Shown piece after piece: positions 1 to 8,174 of a stretch of 64,000 nt of DNA. Numbering within the stretch: the stretch's first letter is position 1; every line of letters starts with the position of its first letter. The position numbers were made by a program, and so were the translations under genes. The notes under the pieces were generated by a model, which was not told the origin of the DNA, ran no database searches, and worked only from the letters and a program-made list of their open reading frames with translations. Source of the DNA: an uncultured Finegoldia sp. (GTDB taxonomy: Bacteria > Bacillota > Clostridia > Tissierellales > Peptoniphilaceae); contig NZ_CAMXVC010000002.1 in the NCBI RefSeq assembly GCF_947252345.1, positions 25,677 to 89,676 on the forward strand, read 5' to 3'.

Positions 1-339
1 GAAGAAATTTACGCCATCCATATGTTCAATAATGTGCGTGATAATGTCGACAAGATGACAGGGTATTACATCGGGACAAATTACGATTTTAATGTTAATA
101 TTGGCTACAATTATGAATACATTAAGACGTATTTGCAAAAAGAACACTACGAGAGATATTTAGAGACGTATCCTCTTCCAGAATTGGAAAATTTATGGAG
201 CACTTTGTTCAAATCCTGTGAACTTTTTAGAAAACAGGGTTTGTATGTGGCAGATATTCTAGGATATGAGTACCCAAAAAGAATTGACAGAGATATTATG
301 CAAAAAATCAGAGATATTTGGCAACGTTCATATAATTAA
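1..339 (+). CDS. Aminoglycoside 6-adenylyltransferase-like, C-terminal part (5' truncated)
   Basis: The reading frame is open from base 1 and runs to TAA at 337-339, so the true start lies outside the window. The residues resemble the C-terminal third of ANT(6)/AadK-type nucleotidyltransferases: a helical segment ending in the conserved pattern 'LETYP...LW..L..SCELFR...VA..LGYEYP'. ANT(6) enzymes transfer AMP from ATP to the 6-hydroxyl of streptomycin. The catalytic nucleotidyltransferase half is not visible, so activity or drug resistance cannot be judged. The gene ends at a shared terminator facing a convergent gene. Family membership is fairly secure; the substrate is not. Confidence 0.72.
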   Translation, partial: EEIYAIHMFNNVRDNVDKMTGYYIGTNYDFNVNIGYNYEYIKTYLQKEHYERYLETYPLPELENLWSTLFKSCELFRKQGLYVADILGYEYPKRIDRDIMQKIRDIWQRSYN

Positions 340-362
340 ACCGTAGACGGATTCAAAAAAAA

Positions 363-396
363 CTCCTTACTGTAGCACAGTAGGGAGATTTTTATT
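363..396. terminator. Bidirectional intrinsic terminator
   Basis: An 11-bp stem (363-373 with 377-387, one G-T wobble) has a 3-base loop. It is followed by a T-rich run on the + strand and preceded by an A run that serves the - strand. It lies between the convergent ANT(6)-like gene and the DUF6483-like gene. Confidence 0.8.
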
Positions 397-772
397 GTTT
401 GAATACGTCCAACCCGAACATTTCACACAAGTCATTCAAGCCCTGAAGGATTTCTTCACGAGAGTAGTTGGATTTGTGTAGTTTTTCATCTGAAAGTTCT
501 TTTAGTCTGTTGTAAAATCTTGCGGCGATTGTAGCGTACATTAAATTGTTCGAGTTGTTTGATTGCAATCTGTCGAATAAAATATTTTCCGCTTCGTTTA
601 TTTTGTCTTGGTCGATTAAATTTTCCAACAATCTCTCAAATTCAAATGAATCTTTTTTGTATTCTGCATTTTCTTTGAGGTTTCTGTTTGTTTCCATATC
701 GGTAAATAATTTTTGTAAAAATTCGCTGACCACATTTATTTGTTTTAATAGCCAATCATTTGATTCAATCAT
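392..772 (-). CDS. Small helical hypothetical protein, DUF6483-like
   Basis: A 126-residue protein, start ATG at 772 behind a weak GAGTGAT. It is acidic and predicted almost entirely helical, with an N-terminal 'DWLL.QI..V.EFLQKL' segment and a TPR-like middle ('EAENILFDRL'). The pattern recalls DUF6483 proteins of Firmicutes, which have no known function; I recognise it only by general resemblance. No signal peptide, membrane segment or catalytic motif is seen. It is monocistronic, divergent from the aro operon and convergent with the upstream ANT(6)-like gene. Confidence 0.7.
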   Translation of the reverse strand: MIESNDWLLKQINVVSEFLQKLFTDMETNRNLKENAEYKKDSFEFERLLENLIDQDKINEAENILFDRLQSNNSNNLMYATIAARFYNRLKELSDEKLHKSNYSREEILQGLNDLCEMFGLDVFKQ

Positions 773-817
773 AGTATCACTCTTTCATAAAAATCTTTAC
801 TTATATTATACTAAACA

Positions 818-847
818 TTCACACTTTTGATATACTATTAATATAAT
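818..847 (+). promoter_or_regulatory. Promoter of the aro operon
   Basis: TTCACA (818-823), 18-bp spacer, TATAAT (842-847). The -10 ends 21 nt before the aroF ATG, so the 5' leader should be only about 14 nt, just including the ribosome site at 858-863. Confidence 0.55.
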
Positions 848-867
848 AAGATTTATTGGAGAGTAAT

Positions 868-1872
868 ATGATAGTAAAATTAAAAAGAAATCCAAACGAA
901 AATGAAGTGAGCAAGCTCATCAGATTTTTGAATGAACAAAATGTCAGAGTCGAGCAAACTGTCGGGGATAGATACACTGTTTTGTCTTTGATTGGCGACA
1001 CTTCGAGTATTGATGAAAAATTAATAGATAGATTTGATATTGTCGATAGAGTTATTAGAATTGAAGAGCCGTTTTCCAAGGCCAACAAGAAATTGCATCC
1101 TCAACCTAAGATTGTTGATGTTGATGGGGTGAAGATTGGTGACGGGAATTTCTGCGTTATGGCAGGGCCTTGTTCAGTTGAAAGTGAAGAGCAGATTATG
1201 ACGATTGCAAAAAGCGTCAAAGAAAGTGGCGCGAATATTTTGCGTGGTGGTGCTTTCAAACCGAGAACGTCACCTTATGCTTTTCAAGGCCTGGGCAAAG
1301 AGGGAATTGATTTGTTGTTGAAAGCAAAAAAAGAAACCTCACTTCCGATTGTGACAGAGATAATGGATTTGAGTGATTTGGAGTATTTCAGCGATGTTGA
1401 TATGCTTCAAGTTGGAGCTAGAAATATGCAGAATTATTCTTTGCTAAAGGAGCTTGGTCGTTCAAATAAGCCGATTTTGTTGAAGAGAGGATTGTCTGCC
1501 ACTTACAAAGAGTGGATTATGAGTGCAGAATATATAATGGCAGGTGGAAATGAAAATGTCGTTTTGTGTGAAAGGGGTATTAGAACTTTCGAGACATACA
1601 CTAGAAACACACTGGATATTTCTGCGATTTCTGTAATGAAGGAATTATCACAACTTCCCATAATAATTGACCCTTCTCATGCGAGCGGGAAGTACACATT
1701 GATTGAGCCGTTGTCACTTGCATCTACAGCTGCAGGATGCGATGGACTTATGATTGAGGTTCACAATGACCCAGAAAATGCGTTGAGTGACGGGCCACAA
1801 TCCGTAACGTGCGAGCGATTTAGAACAATAATGAAAAAAGTTAGGAAGCTAAGACAATGTATTCAGTGGTAA
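868..1872 (+). CDS. aroF: 3-deoxy-7-phosphoheptulonate (DAHP) synthase
   Basis: First step of the shikimate pathway: condenses phosphoenolpyruvate and erythrose 4-phosphate to DAHP. The 334-residue protein has an N-terminal ~75-residue ACT/ferredoxin-like regulatory extension, then the (beta/alpha)8 barrel of the type I-beta/KDO8P-synthase-like class. Recognisable motifs are 'MAGPCSVES', 'RGGAFKPRTSPYAFQG', 'LLKRG' and 'DPSHASGK'. The ATG at 868 is chosen over an in-frame TTG at 856 because GGAGAG (858-863) is correctly placed only for 868. The N-terminal extension suggests feedback control, as in Thermotoga- and Bacillus-type enzymes, though the ligand cannot be read. It heads the aro operon and overlaps aroB by 16 nt. 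Confidence 0.96.
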   Translation: MIVKLKRNPNENEVSKLIRFLNEQNVRVEQTVGDRYTVLSLIGDTSSIDEKLIDRFDIVDRVIRIEEPFSKANKKLHPQPKIVDVDGVKIGDGNFCVMAGPCSVESEEQIMTIAKSVKESGANILRGGAFKPRTSPYAFQGLGKEGIDLLLKAKKETSLPIVTEIMDLSDLEYFSDVDMLQVGARNMQNYSLLKELGRSNKPILLKRGLSATYKEWIMSAEYIMAGGNENVVLCERGIRTFETYTRNTLDISAISVMKELSQLPIIIDPSHASGKYTLIEPLSLASTAAGCDGLMIEVHNDPENALSDGPQSVTCERFRTIMKKVRKLRQCIQW

Positions 1873-2888
1873 ATGTGTCAAGTTATGATTGCATTATTGG
1901 GTTGGATAGTTTGAATCAATCGAGAAGTTTTCTGAAAAATTATGTCAAATCGAAGGCGTTGATAATCACAGATGAAAATGTCGACAGATTTTACCACAAG
2001 ATGATGGATGAACTGCTCGATGATTTGGAAATCGAACACGAATTTTATGTGATAAAGCCGGGTGAAGCTTCAAAAAGTTTTGTTGAATACGAAAAAATAA
2101 TGAATCATATGAGCTTATCTTATCACAGAAACGACACTATTATTGCGTTTGGTGGCGGAGTTGTCGGAGATTTGGCGGGGTTTGCGGCTGCGACTTTTAT
2201 GAGGGGAATTGATTTCGTTCAAATTCCCACGACTGTTTTGTCGATGGTCGATTCTTCAGTTGGTTCCAAAACTGGAATTGATTTGGAAGCTGGAAAAAAT
2301 TTGGTAGGAGCATTCAAAGACCCTGTATTGTGCATCATTGACCCGCTTTTGTTGGGCACGTTGGATGATTTTGTGTTTGAAGATGGCTTTGCTGAGATTA
2401 TAAAGTATGCGGTTTGTTTTGATGAGAAATTGTTCGATAAGTTAAAAAATACGAGATTTACAAAAAACAGCGATTTGTCAGAAATTATCGAAATTTGCGT
2501 CAAAATCAAAAAAAACGTCGTTATGAAGGATAAATTGGAGAAAAACATAAGAAAAAAGCTGAATTACGGTCATACATTAGCTCACGCTGTCGAAAAGCTG
2601 TCGGGCTATGATGTTATGCACGGTCACGCAGTAGCTTACGGCATTAAATGTATAGCAAAAAAATACAGCGATGATTATGATGATATTTTAACGTTATTGA
2701 AGTTGTATAATTTGAATGACAACTTCGATTATCCAGTTGAAGATTTGTATGATGTGAGCCTTCGTGACAAGAAAAACACAAAGGATATGATATCTCTGAT
2801 TGTATCTGAAAAAATTGGAGATTGTAGGGTTTTGAATATGAACAAATCGGATTTCAAGAAGGTTTTGCGTGATATTTATGAAAATTAA
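1857..2888 (+). CDS. aroB: 3-dehydroquinate synthase
   Basis: Converts DAHP to 3-dehydroquinate (second shikimate step) with catalytic NAD and a divalent metal. The 343 residues match family length. Visible motifs: NAD-binding 'FGGGVVGDLAGFAAATFMRG', the 'QIPTTVLSMVDSSVGSKTGID' stretch, 'GFAEIIKYA' with metal-ligand Glu, and 'LNYGHTLAHAVE' and 'HGHAVAYG' with metal-binding His residues. Starts inside the end of aroF and overlaps aroA by 11 nt, so translation is probably coupled along the operon. Confidence 0.97.
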   Translation: MYSVVNVSSYDCIIGLDSLNQSRSFLKNYVKSKALIITDENVDRFYHKMMDELLDDLEIEHEFYVIKPGEASKSFVEYEKIMNHMSLSYHRNDTIIAFGGGVVGDLAGFAAATFMRGIDFVQIPTTVLSMVDSSVGSKTGIDLEAGKNLVGAFKDPVLCIIDPLLLGTLDDFVFEDGFAEIIKYAVCFDEKLFDKLKNTRFTKNSDLSEIIEICVKIKKNVVMKDKLEKNIRKKLNYGHTLAHAVEKLSGYDVMHGHAVAYGIKCIAKKYSDDYDDILTLLKLYNLNDNFDYPVEDLYDVSLRDKKNTKDMISLIVSEKIGDCRVLNMNKSDFKKVLRDIYEN

Positions 2889-4074
2889 AACAGACAAATT
2901 AAAAGGAACCGTTCGAGCGATTTCTTCAAAATCATTTGCTCATAGATTTTTAATATTGGCTAGCGTCGCAGATAAAACCACAAAAATTCACATAAATGAG
3001 TTTTCTAATGATGTCTTGGCAACTATCAATTGTTTGAAAAATTTAGGAGTTCATATCGAAATCAACGATGATGAGGTCACTGTTGAACCATCTTTTTTTC
3101 AAAAAGATGTCAGTGAAATCAATGTATCAGACTCTGGCTCTACATTGAGGTTTTTGTTGCCACTTGTTAGTTTCTTATCGCAAAAAACAAGTATAGAATG
3201 CACCGGAAGATTAAAGGACAGGCCTATAAAAGATTTGATAGAACAATTGAAATTGGCGGGGCTAACTTTTACAAGTGAAACCCTTCCTTTTACGGTTGAT
3301 GGAACTTTTCACAAGATTGATTTTGAATTTCCGGGAGATGTTTCGAGTCAATATATTTCGGCAATAATGCTCATTGCGCCGTTGATAGGTGGTTGCGAAA
3401 TAAAATTGACATCCAAATTAGAATCCAAAGGCTACATCGAAATCACGAGAGAGTGTCTCGAACGATTCGGCATAAAATCAGAAATAAGTGAGGACAAAAT
3501 CACAGTTCACAGAGGCTTTTTGAAATCACCAGGTGAAATCATCGTGGAAGGTGATTGGTCAAATGCAGCTTTTTTCTTGTGTGCAAATGAATTTAATGCT
3601 GAAATTGACGTGAAAAATTTGAACGCAAATTCAGTCCAGGCTGACAGGAAAATTGTGGATATTTTGAACGAAATCAACAAAAAAACAGATTTTTATGAAA
3701 TAGACATATCACAAATTCCGGATTTGTTTGTGGTTTTGGCGTTGGTACTGTCGCAAAAATGCGACAAATCAATAATTAAAAACATAAAAAGGCTTAGGAT
3801 GAAGGAATCTGACAGGGTACAATCGACATTTGAAATGCTGACATCAATGGGAGTTGACTGCGAGATTTCGGGTGATGATTTTGTGATTTACAAATCAAAA
3901 CTAAAATCAGCTTCTGTAAATTCACACAACGACCACAGAATTGTGATGGCGTGTGCGGTAGCTTCTATTTTGGTGGATGAGATTGAGATAATTGATTGGC
4001 AAGCTGTCAAAAAATCGTATCCGTCATTTTTTGACGAGCTAGAAAGGTTGGGTAGTGATGTCAACTATAGGTAA
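2878..4074 (+). CDS. aroA: 3-phosphoshikimate 1-carboxyvinyltransferase (EPSP synthase)
   Basis: Transfers enolpyruvyl from PEP to shikimate-3-phosphate; the target of glyphosate. The 398 residues are slightly shorter than the usual ~430. Landmarks are the N-terminal 'KSFAHRFLILA' (class II enzymes and many Firmicutes have K-S-x-[ST]-x-R), 'DSGSTLRFLLPL', 'GDVSSQYISAIMLIAPL', 'DWSNAAFFLCAN', 'IPDLFVVLAL', 'RLRMKESDR' and 'NDHRIVMACAVAS'. The ATG at 2878 is preferred to an upstream GTG at 2869. It overlaps aroB and aroC. Confidence 0.96.
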   Translation: MKIKTDKLKGTVRAISSKSFAHRFLILASVADKTTKIHINEFSNDVLATINCLKNLGVHIEINDDEVTVEPSFFQKDVSEINVSDSGSTLRFLLPLVSFLSQKTSIECTGRLKDRPIKDLIEQLKLAGLTFTSETLPFTVDGTFHKIDFEFPGDVSSQYISAIMLIAPLIGGCEIKLTSKLESKGYIEITRECLERFGIKSEISEDKITVHRGFLKSPGEIIVEGDWSNAAFFLCANEFNAEIDVKNLNANSVQADRKIVDILNEINKKTDFYEIDISQIPDLFVVLALVLSQKCDKSIIKNIKRLRMKESDRVQSTFEMLTSMGVDCEISGDDFVIYKSKLKSASVNSHNDHRIVMACAVASILVDEIEIIDWQAVKKSYPSFFDELERLGSDVNYR

Positions 4075-5131
4075 GCTTGTAAAATTGACAGTGTGGGGAG
4101 AATCCCACGGCAAAATGATAGGAGGAGTGCTCGAGGGAGTTGAGCCAGGATTAAAGATAGACTACGAAAAATTAAAAGCTCATATGAACAGAAGAAGTCC
4201 TGGAAAATCCAACACCACATTGCGAAAAGAAAAAGACGATGTCGAGTTTGTATCAGGGTTGTTGAATGATACAACAACTGGTTGTCCGATTTCTTTTTTG
4301 ATAAAAAACAGCGACCATCACTCACAGGATTATTCAAATATTTGCAATACACCACGGCCATCTCACGCAGATTATCCGGCGGTGGTGAGGTTTAATGGAT
4401 TTAATGATATAAATGGCAGTGGACATTTTTCGGGAAGATTGACAGCCGTAGTAAACGTTGCGGGATTTATCGCAGAGGAAATTTTAGCACGACACGATAT
4501 TTTTGTGTTCAGCCATTTGCAAAGTCTCGGAGACATCAAGGATTATAAATTTGACGATTTGAAATTCAAAGATTATAGAGGTTTGCGAAATAAAAAAATA
4601 GAAGTTATAAATGATTCTTTGATAGAGCAAATTGACGAAAAAATAAATTTTCTTAGAACTCAAAAAGATTCCATCGGTTCAAGCGTCGAAACGGTCGTGT
4701 ACAATTTGAGAGCGGGAGTTGGGGACACTCTTTTTGACTCAATCGAGTCGAGATTATCACAGGCTTATTTTGGAATCGGAGCGGTAAAATCCGTGGAGTT
4801 TGGATGTGGAAAATCATTTGAAAATCAAAGAGCATCAAATGTGAATGACTGCTATACAATCGAAAAAGGAAAGATACAAACTACGACAAACCACAATGGC
4901 GGAATACTCGGCGGGATTTCAAATGGAATGCCGATAGTTAGCCTTGTGACATTCAAGCCACCTGCATCAATCGGTTTGACACAAAACACGGTAGACTTGG
5001 GTAACAAAACAAATACAAAACTTACAATTGAAGGAAGGCACGACCCTTCGATTGGAATTAGAGCAGTCAGCGTGATTGAATCGGTAACTGCGTTAGTGAT
5101 TTACGATTTACTAAAGGAGTATGGGTTTTAA
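4058..5131 (+). CDS. aroC: Chorismate synthase
   Basis: Final common step: reduced-FMN-dependent anti-elimination of phosphate from EPSP to give chorismate. At 357 residues it is of normal length. Family signatures include 'WGESHGKMIGGVLEGVEPGL', 'RRSPGKSNTTLRKEKD', 'RPSHADYPAVVRF' and, near the C-terminus, 'GRHDPSIGIRAVSVIESVTA'. The ATG at 4058 follows AAAGG at 4042-4046 and lies 17 nt inside aroA. A 46-nt gap with a fresh, strong ribosome site precedes the chorismate mutase gene. Confidence 0.97.
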   Translation: MSTIGKLVKLTVWGESHGKMIGGVLEGVEPGLKIDYEKLKAHMNRRSPGKSNTTLRKEKDDVEFVSGLLNDTTTGCPISFLIKNSDHHSQDYSNICNTPRPSHADYPAVVRFNGFNDINGSGHFSGRLTAVVNVAGFIAEEILARHDIFVFSHLQSLGDIKDYKFDDLKFKDYRGLRNKKIEVINDSLIEQIDEKINFLRTQKDSIGSSVETVVYNLRAGVGDTLFDSIESRLSQAYFGIGAVKSVEFGCGKSFENQRASNVNDCYTIEKGKIQTTTNHNGGILGGISNGMPIVSLVTFKPPASIGLTQNTVDLGNKTNTKLTIEGRHDPSIGIRAVSVIESVTALVIYDLLKEYGF

Positions 5132-5177
5132 CATTATAAATCATAAACTTAAATGTAATTCTTATTGAGGGGTACAA

Positions 5178-5429
5178 ATGGAAAAATTTAGAACAGAAAT
5201 AGATTCAATAGATGAAGAGATATCCAAGCTGTTGGAAAAAAGATTCGAGATTTGTTCACAAATTGGCGATTTTAAATCAGACAATAATATAGAAACGCAA
5301 GATAGAACAAGAGAAAAACAAATCTTGGCAAAAATCGAAAACAGCGGACTGGAATACAGCTATTATATCAGAGAAGTTATCAGTAAAATTATACTGGAAT
5401 CAAAAAAAATTCAGGAAAATATAAAATGA
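5178..5429 (+). CDS. Chorismate mutase, AroQ class
   Basis: An 83-residue all-helical protein that rearranges chorismate to prephenate, the entry to phenylalanine and tyrosine. The pattern 'FRTEIDSIDEEISKLLEKRFEICSQIGDFK' is the N-terminal helix of AroQ-type mutases, with the usual Arg and Lys positions, followed by 'REKQILAKI' and a third helix. Start ATG follows GAGGGG (5167-5172), a strong site. No prephenate dehydratase or dehydrogenase gene is in the window. The stop overlaps the next gene in ATGA fashion. Confidence 0.9.
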   Translation: MEKFRTEIDSIDEEISKLLEKRFEICSQIGDFKSDNNIETQDRTREKQILAKIENSGLEYSYYIREVISKIILESKKIQENIK

Positions 5430-6637
5430 AGTACGGACTTTTAGGAAAATCTTTAAAACACAGTTATTCAAAAGAAATTCACGAATCGCTAGGATATTAC
5501 AAGTACAAATATTTTGAAGAAGACAATTTGGACAAATTCTTCGATAGAGATGATATCAAAGCGATTAACGTTACAATTCCATACAAGACTGAAGTAATCA
5601 AATACCTCGATGAAATTAGCGATGACGCGAAAAAAATCGGATGCGTAAACACAATCACTTTTGGGGATAAAATAAAAGGATACAATACAGACATCGATGG
5701 AATGGAATATATGATTAAAAGAACCATCGAGCTGAAAGGAAAGACGGTTGTAATCTTGGGAGATGGAGCGACTAGCAAAACCGCAATTGAGTGTGCAAAA
5801 AGATTGAAAGCAAAAAAAATAAAAGTGATTTCAAGAAAAGGTGAACATAAATTTGAGGATATTGACTATTACAAAAACTGCGATGTGATAATAAACACAA
5901 CGCCTGTTGGTATGTATCCGAACAATTTAGAATCGCCGATAAATGTTTTGAAGATAAAACCAAAAGCTGTATTCGATGTCATATACAACCCAAACAAGAC
6001 ATCTTTGTTGATGGATTGTGACAGACTAAGAATCAAAAACGACAACGGACTGAGAATGCTTGTGTATCAAGCTGTCAAGGCGTGTGAAATATTTACCGGC
6101 AAAAAAATCGACGATAAAATTGTGGAAAATATCGCTCAGAAAATTAGAACAAAAAATATGAATATTGCACTCGTGGGAATGCCTGGTTGTGGCAAAAGCA
6201 CGATTGCAAAAATCATCGAAGACAAATCTGGGAAAAAACTTGTCGATATAGACAGGGTTATTTCAGATAGATATGGAAATATTTCCGAGATTTTTGCTGC
6301 GAAAGGCGAACGATATTTCAGAAAAATAGAATCAGAAGTGTTAGAAGAGTTTTCGAAAGAAAAAAATCTTGTGATAGCAACTGGTGGAGGGACGGTAACT
6401 GTGAGGAAAAACTTCTACTATCTTCACCAAAATTCCGTCGTCTACTGGATTGACAGGCCAAACAGCAAACTTTCAACAAAAAACAGACCTATTTACAAAA
6501 CAAACACTATGCAAGAAATCAGAGAACAGAGGAATCATCTTTATAAAAGATTTTCGGATAAATATTTCAAAAACTACAACGCCAAATCAACGGCAAAATT
6601 AGTTTTGGAGGATTTCAATGAAACTATTTATTATTAA
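5426..6637 (+). CDS. Bifunctional shikimate dehydrogenase / shikimate kinase (AroE-AroK fusion)
   Basis: A single 403-residue frame holds two enzymes. Residues 1-243 are shikimate dehydrogenase (3-dehydroshikimate + NADPH to shikimate): 'GLLGKSLKHSYSKEIH' shikimate-binding start, catalytic Lys54 in 'NVTIPYKTEV', Asp90 in 'YNTDIDG', and a dinucleotide loop around residues 110-120. Residues 245-403 are shikimate kinase (shikimate to shikimate-3-phosphate): P-loop 'GMPGCGKST' at 251-259, 'VDIDRVI', 'GERYFRKIESEVL' and 'IATGGGTV'. A short 'KNM' link joins them; the internal ATG at the junction (codon 245) suggests a former separate start. The two activities are consecutive only after AroQ and before AroA, so the fusion channels shikimate itself. 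Confidence 0.93.
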   Translation: MKYGLLGKSLKHSYSKEIHESLGYYKYKYFEEDNLDKFFDRDDIKAINVTIPYKTEVIKYLDEISDDAKKIGCVNTITFGDKIKGYNTDIDGMEYMIKRTIELKGKTVVILGDGATSKTAIECAKRLKAKKIKVISRKGEHKFEDIDYYKNCDVIINTTPVGMYPNNLESPINVLKIKPKAVFDVIYNPNKTSLLMDCDRLRIKNDNGLRMLVYQAVKACEIFTGKKIDDKIVENIAQKIRTKNMNIALVGMPGCGKSTIAKIIEDKSGKKLVDIDRVISDRYGNISEIFAAKGERYFRKIESEVLEEFSKEKNLVIATGGGTVTVRKNFYYLHQNSVVYWIDRPNSKLSTKNRPIYKTNTMQEIREQRNHLYKRFSDKYFKNYNAKSTAKLVLEDFNETIYY

Positions 6638-7040
6638 TGGGCCGAACTTGAATATGCTGGGAATAAGAGAACCTGAAATTTATGGAAAACTCACGCTAGA
6701 AGAAATCGAAAGCAAAATCAAGCTCTACTGCACCGAGAAAAAAATAGACGTAGAATTTTATCAGTCTAATCACGAAGGAGAAATTGTTGATATCATTCAA
6801 AGTGCATACAAAAAAATAGACGGGATAATAATAAATCCAGCTGCATACACGCATACATCTGTCGCGATTTTAGATGCGTTAAAAGCTGTAGGAATTGACA
6901 CAGTTGAAGTTCATCTGTCTGATGTAGATGAGAGAGAAGATTTTAGGAAATTTTCGTATGTGTCATTTTTTGCAAAAAAAGTCATAAAAGGAAAAGGAGT
7001 CGACGGATATATCGAGGCTGTGGATTTCTTTTTGAAATAG
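6618..7040 (+). CDS. aroQ: 3-dehydroquinate dehydratase, type II
   Basis: Dehydrates 3-dehydroquinate to 3-dehydroshikimate. The 140-residue length and the opening 'INGPNLNMLGIREPEIYG' (with catalytic Tyr and Asn-rich loop), 'FYQSNHEGEIVDIIQ', 'IINPAAYTHTSVAILDAL' (catalytic His in the family) and 'VEVHLSDVDEREDFR' mark the type II, dodecameric class. It overlaps the fusion gene by 20 nt, is the last gene of the aro operon, and completes the chorismate pathway. Confidence 0.96.
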   Translation: MKLFIINGPNLNMLGIREPEIYGKLTLEEIESKIKLYCTEKKIDVEFYQSNHEGEIVDIIQSAYKKIDGIIINPAAYTHTSVAILDALKAVGIDTVEVHLSDVDEREDFRKFSYVSFFAKKVIKGKGVDGYIEAVDFFLK

Positions 7041-7076
7041 AATATAATATAGATAAGATTAGTCTAGGAGGTAGAA

Positions 7077-8120
7077 ATGGAAGAACTGAAAAAACGTGGA
7101 CTGTTTAACGAGCACGGAGATATTGAATTATCAAAGAGGAAAATCATCAATGGAAACACAACTAACTTGAATGATTTTAACAACATAAAATATTCTTGGA
7201 CGAGCGAATGGTACAGACAAGCTATGAATAATTTCTGGATTCCCGAAGAAATAAACTTGAATCAAGACATCAAAGATTACAGAAATTTATCCGAAAACGA
7301 AAAAATTGCATACGATAAAATCCTATCGTTTTTAATTTACTTGGATAGTTTACAAACTGCACAACTTCCAAACTTGGAAGCATACATCACTGCAAACGAG
7401 ATAAACTTGTGCTTGTCAATCCAAGCTTTCCAAGAATCAATTCACTCACAATCTTACAGTTATATTTTGGATACGATTTGTTCCCCAGAAGAAAGGACGG
7501 AAATATTGTATCAATGGAAAGACGATGAGTTCTTGTTGGAGAGAAATAGATTTATAGGCGACCAGTACAATGATTTCTTCCAAGAAAAAAGCGAAAATAA
7601 TTTTATGAAAGCGTTGATTGCAAATTATATTCTCGAAGGAGTGTATTTCTATTCTGGGTTTATGTTCTTTTATAATCTCGGCAGAATGGGTAAAATGCCG
7701 GGAACAGTGCAAGAAATTAGATACATCAACAGAGATGAAAACACACATTTGTGGTTGTTCAGATCGATTATTTTGGATTTGAAAAAAGAATCTCCAGAAT
7801 TGTTCACCGAAGAAAAAAGTGCACAATACAAGGAAATGATAAGACAAGGAGTCGAAGCTGAAATTGCATGGGCAAAATATGTTATTGGAGAAAAAATCCA
7901 AGGACTGTCAATGAAAATGGTAGAAGATTACATCAAATATTTGGGAAATCTTCGCTCAACTGGACTAGGATTTGGCGTGTTGTATCCGGGATATGAACGA
8001 GAAATTCCGTCGATGAAATGGGTTAGCGAGTATTCTGACCCTAACAAAATCAAGACAGATTTCTTCGAGGCGAAGCCATCAGCATATTCAAAATCAGCGA
8101 TAATAGAAGACGACTTATAG
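7077..8120 (+). CDS. nrdB: Class I ribonucleotide reductase, beta (R2) subunit
   Basis: Supplies the radical for aerobic ribonucleotide reduction. The 347-residue protein has every R2 landmark: metal ligands Asp90 ('YLDSLQ'), Glu120 and His123 ('FQESIHSQSY'), Glu187 ('ILEG'), Glu221 and His224 ('RDENTH'), plus the radical Tyr127. It is therefore not a tyrosine-lacking variant. GGAGG (7067-7071) precedes the ATG. No alpha-subunit gene (nrdA/nrdE) or nrdI is adjacent, so the partner must lie elsewhere. A hairpin follows the stop. The window also carries the oxygen-independent class III enzyme at 56.9 kb. Confidence 0.93.
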   Translation: MEELKKRGLFNEHGDIELSKRKIINGNTTNLNDFNNIKYSWTSEWYRQAMNNFWIPEEINLNQDIKDYRNLSENEKIAYDKILSFLIYLDSLQTAQLPNLEAYITANEINLCLSIQAFQESIHSQSYSYILDTICSPEERTEILYQWKDDEFLLERNRFIGDQYNDFFQEKSENNFMKALIANYILEGVYFYSGFMFFYNLGRMGKMPGTVQEIRYINRDENTHLWLFRSIILDLKKESPELFTEEKSAQYKEMIRQGVEAEIAWAKYVIGEKIQGLSMKMVEDYIKYLGNLRSTGLGFGVLYPGYEREIPSMKWVSEYSDPNKIKTDFFEAKPSAYSKSAIIEDDL

Positions 8121-8128
8121 AAAATAAC

Positions 8129-8165
8129 CCGGCATTTTCTTTTTGGAATGTGCCGGATTATTTAA
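8129..8165 (+). terminator. Likely intrinsic terminator after nrdB
   Basis: CCGGCA (8129-8134) pairs with TGCCGG (8151-8156) around a T-rich loop, followed by an AT-rich stretch without a long T run. Moderate support. Confidence 0.5.
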
Positions 8166-8174
8166 TTGAAAATT

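Noticed and set aside
7446..7901. 151-codon - strand frame opposite nrdB
   Set aside because: Antisense to conserved nrdB codons; composition is Phe/Ile/His-rich and no start signal is present.
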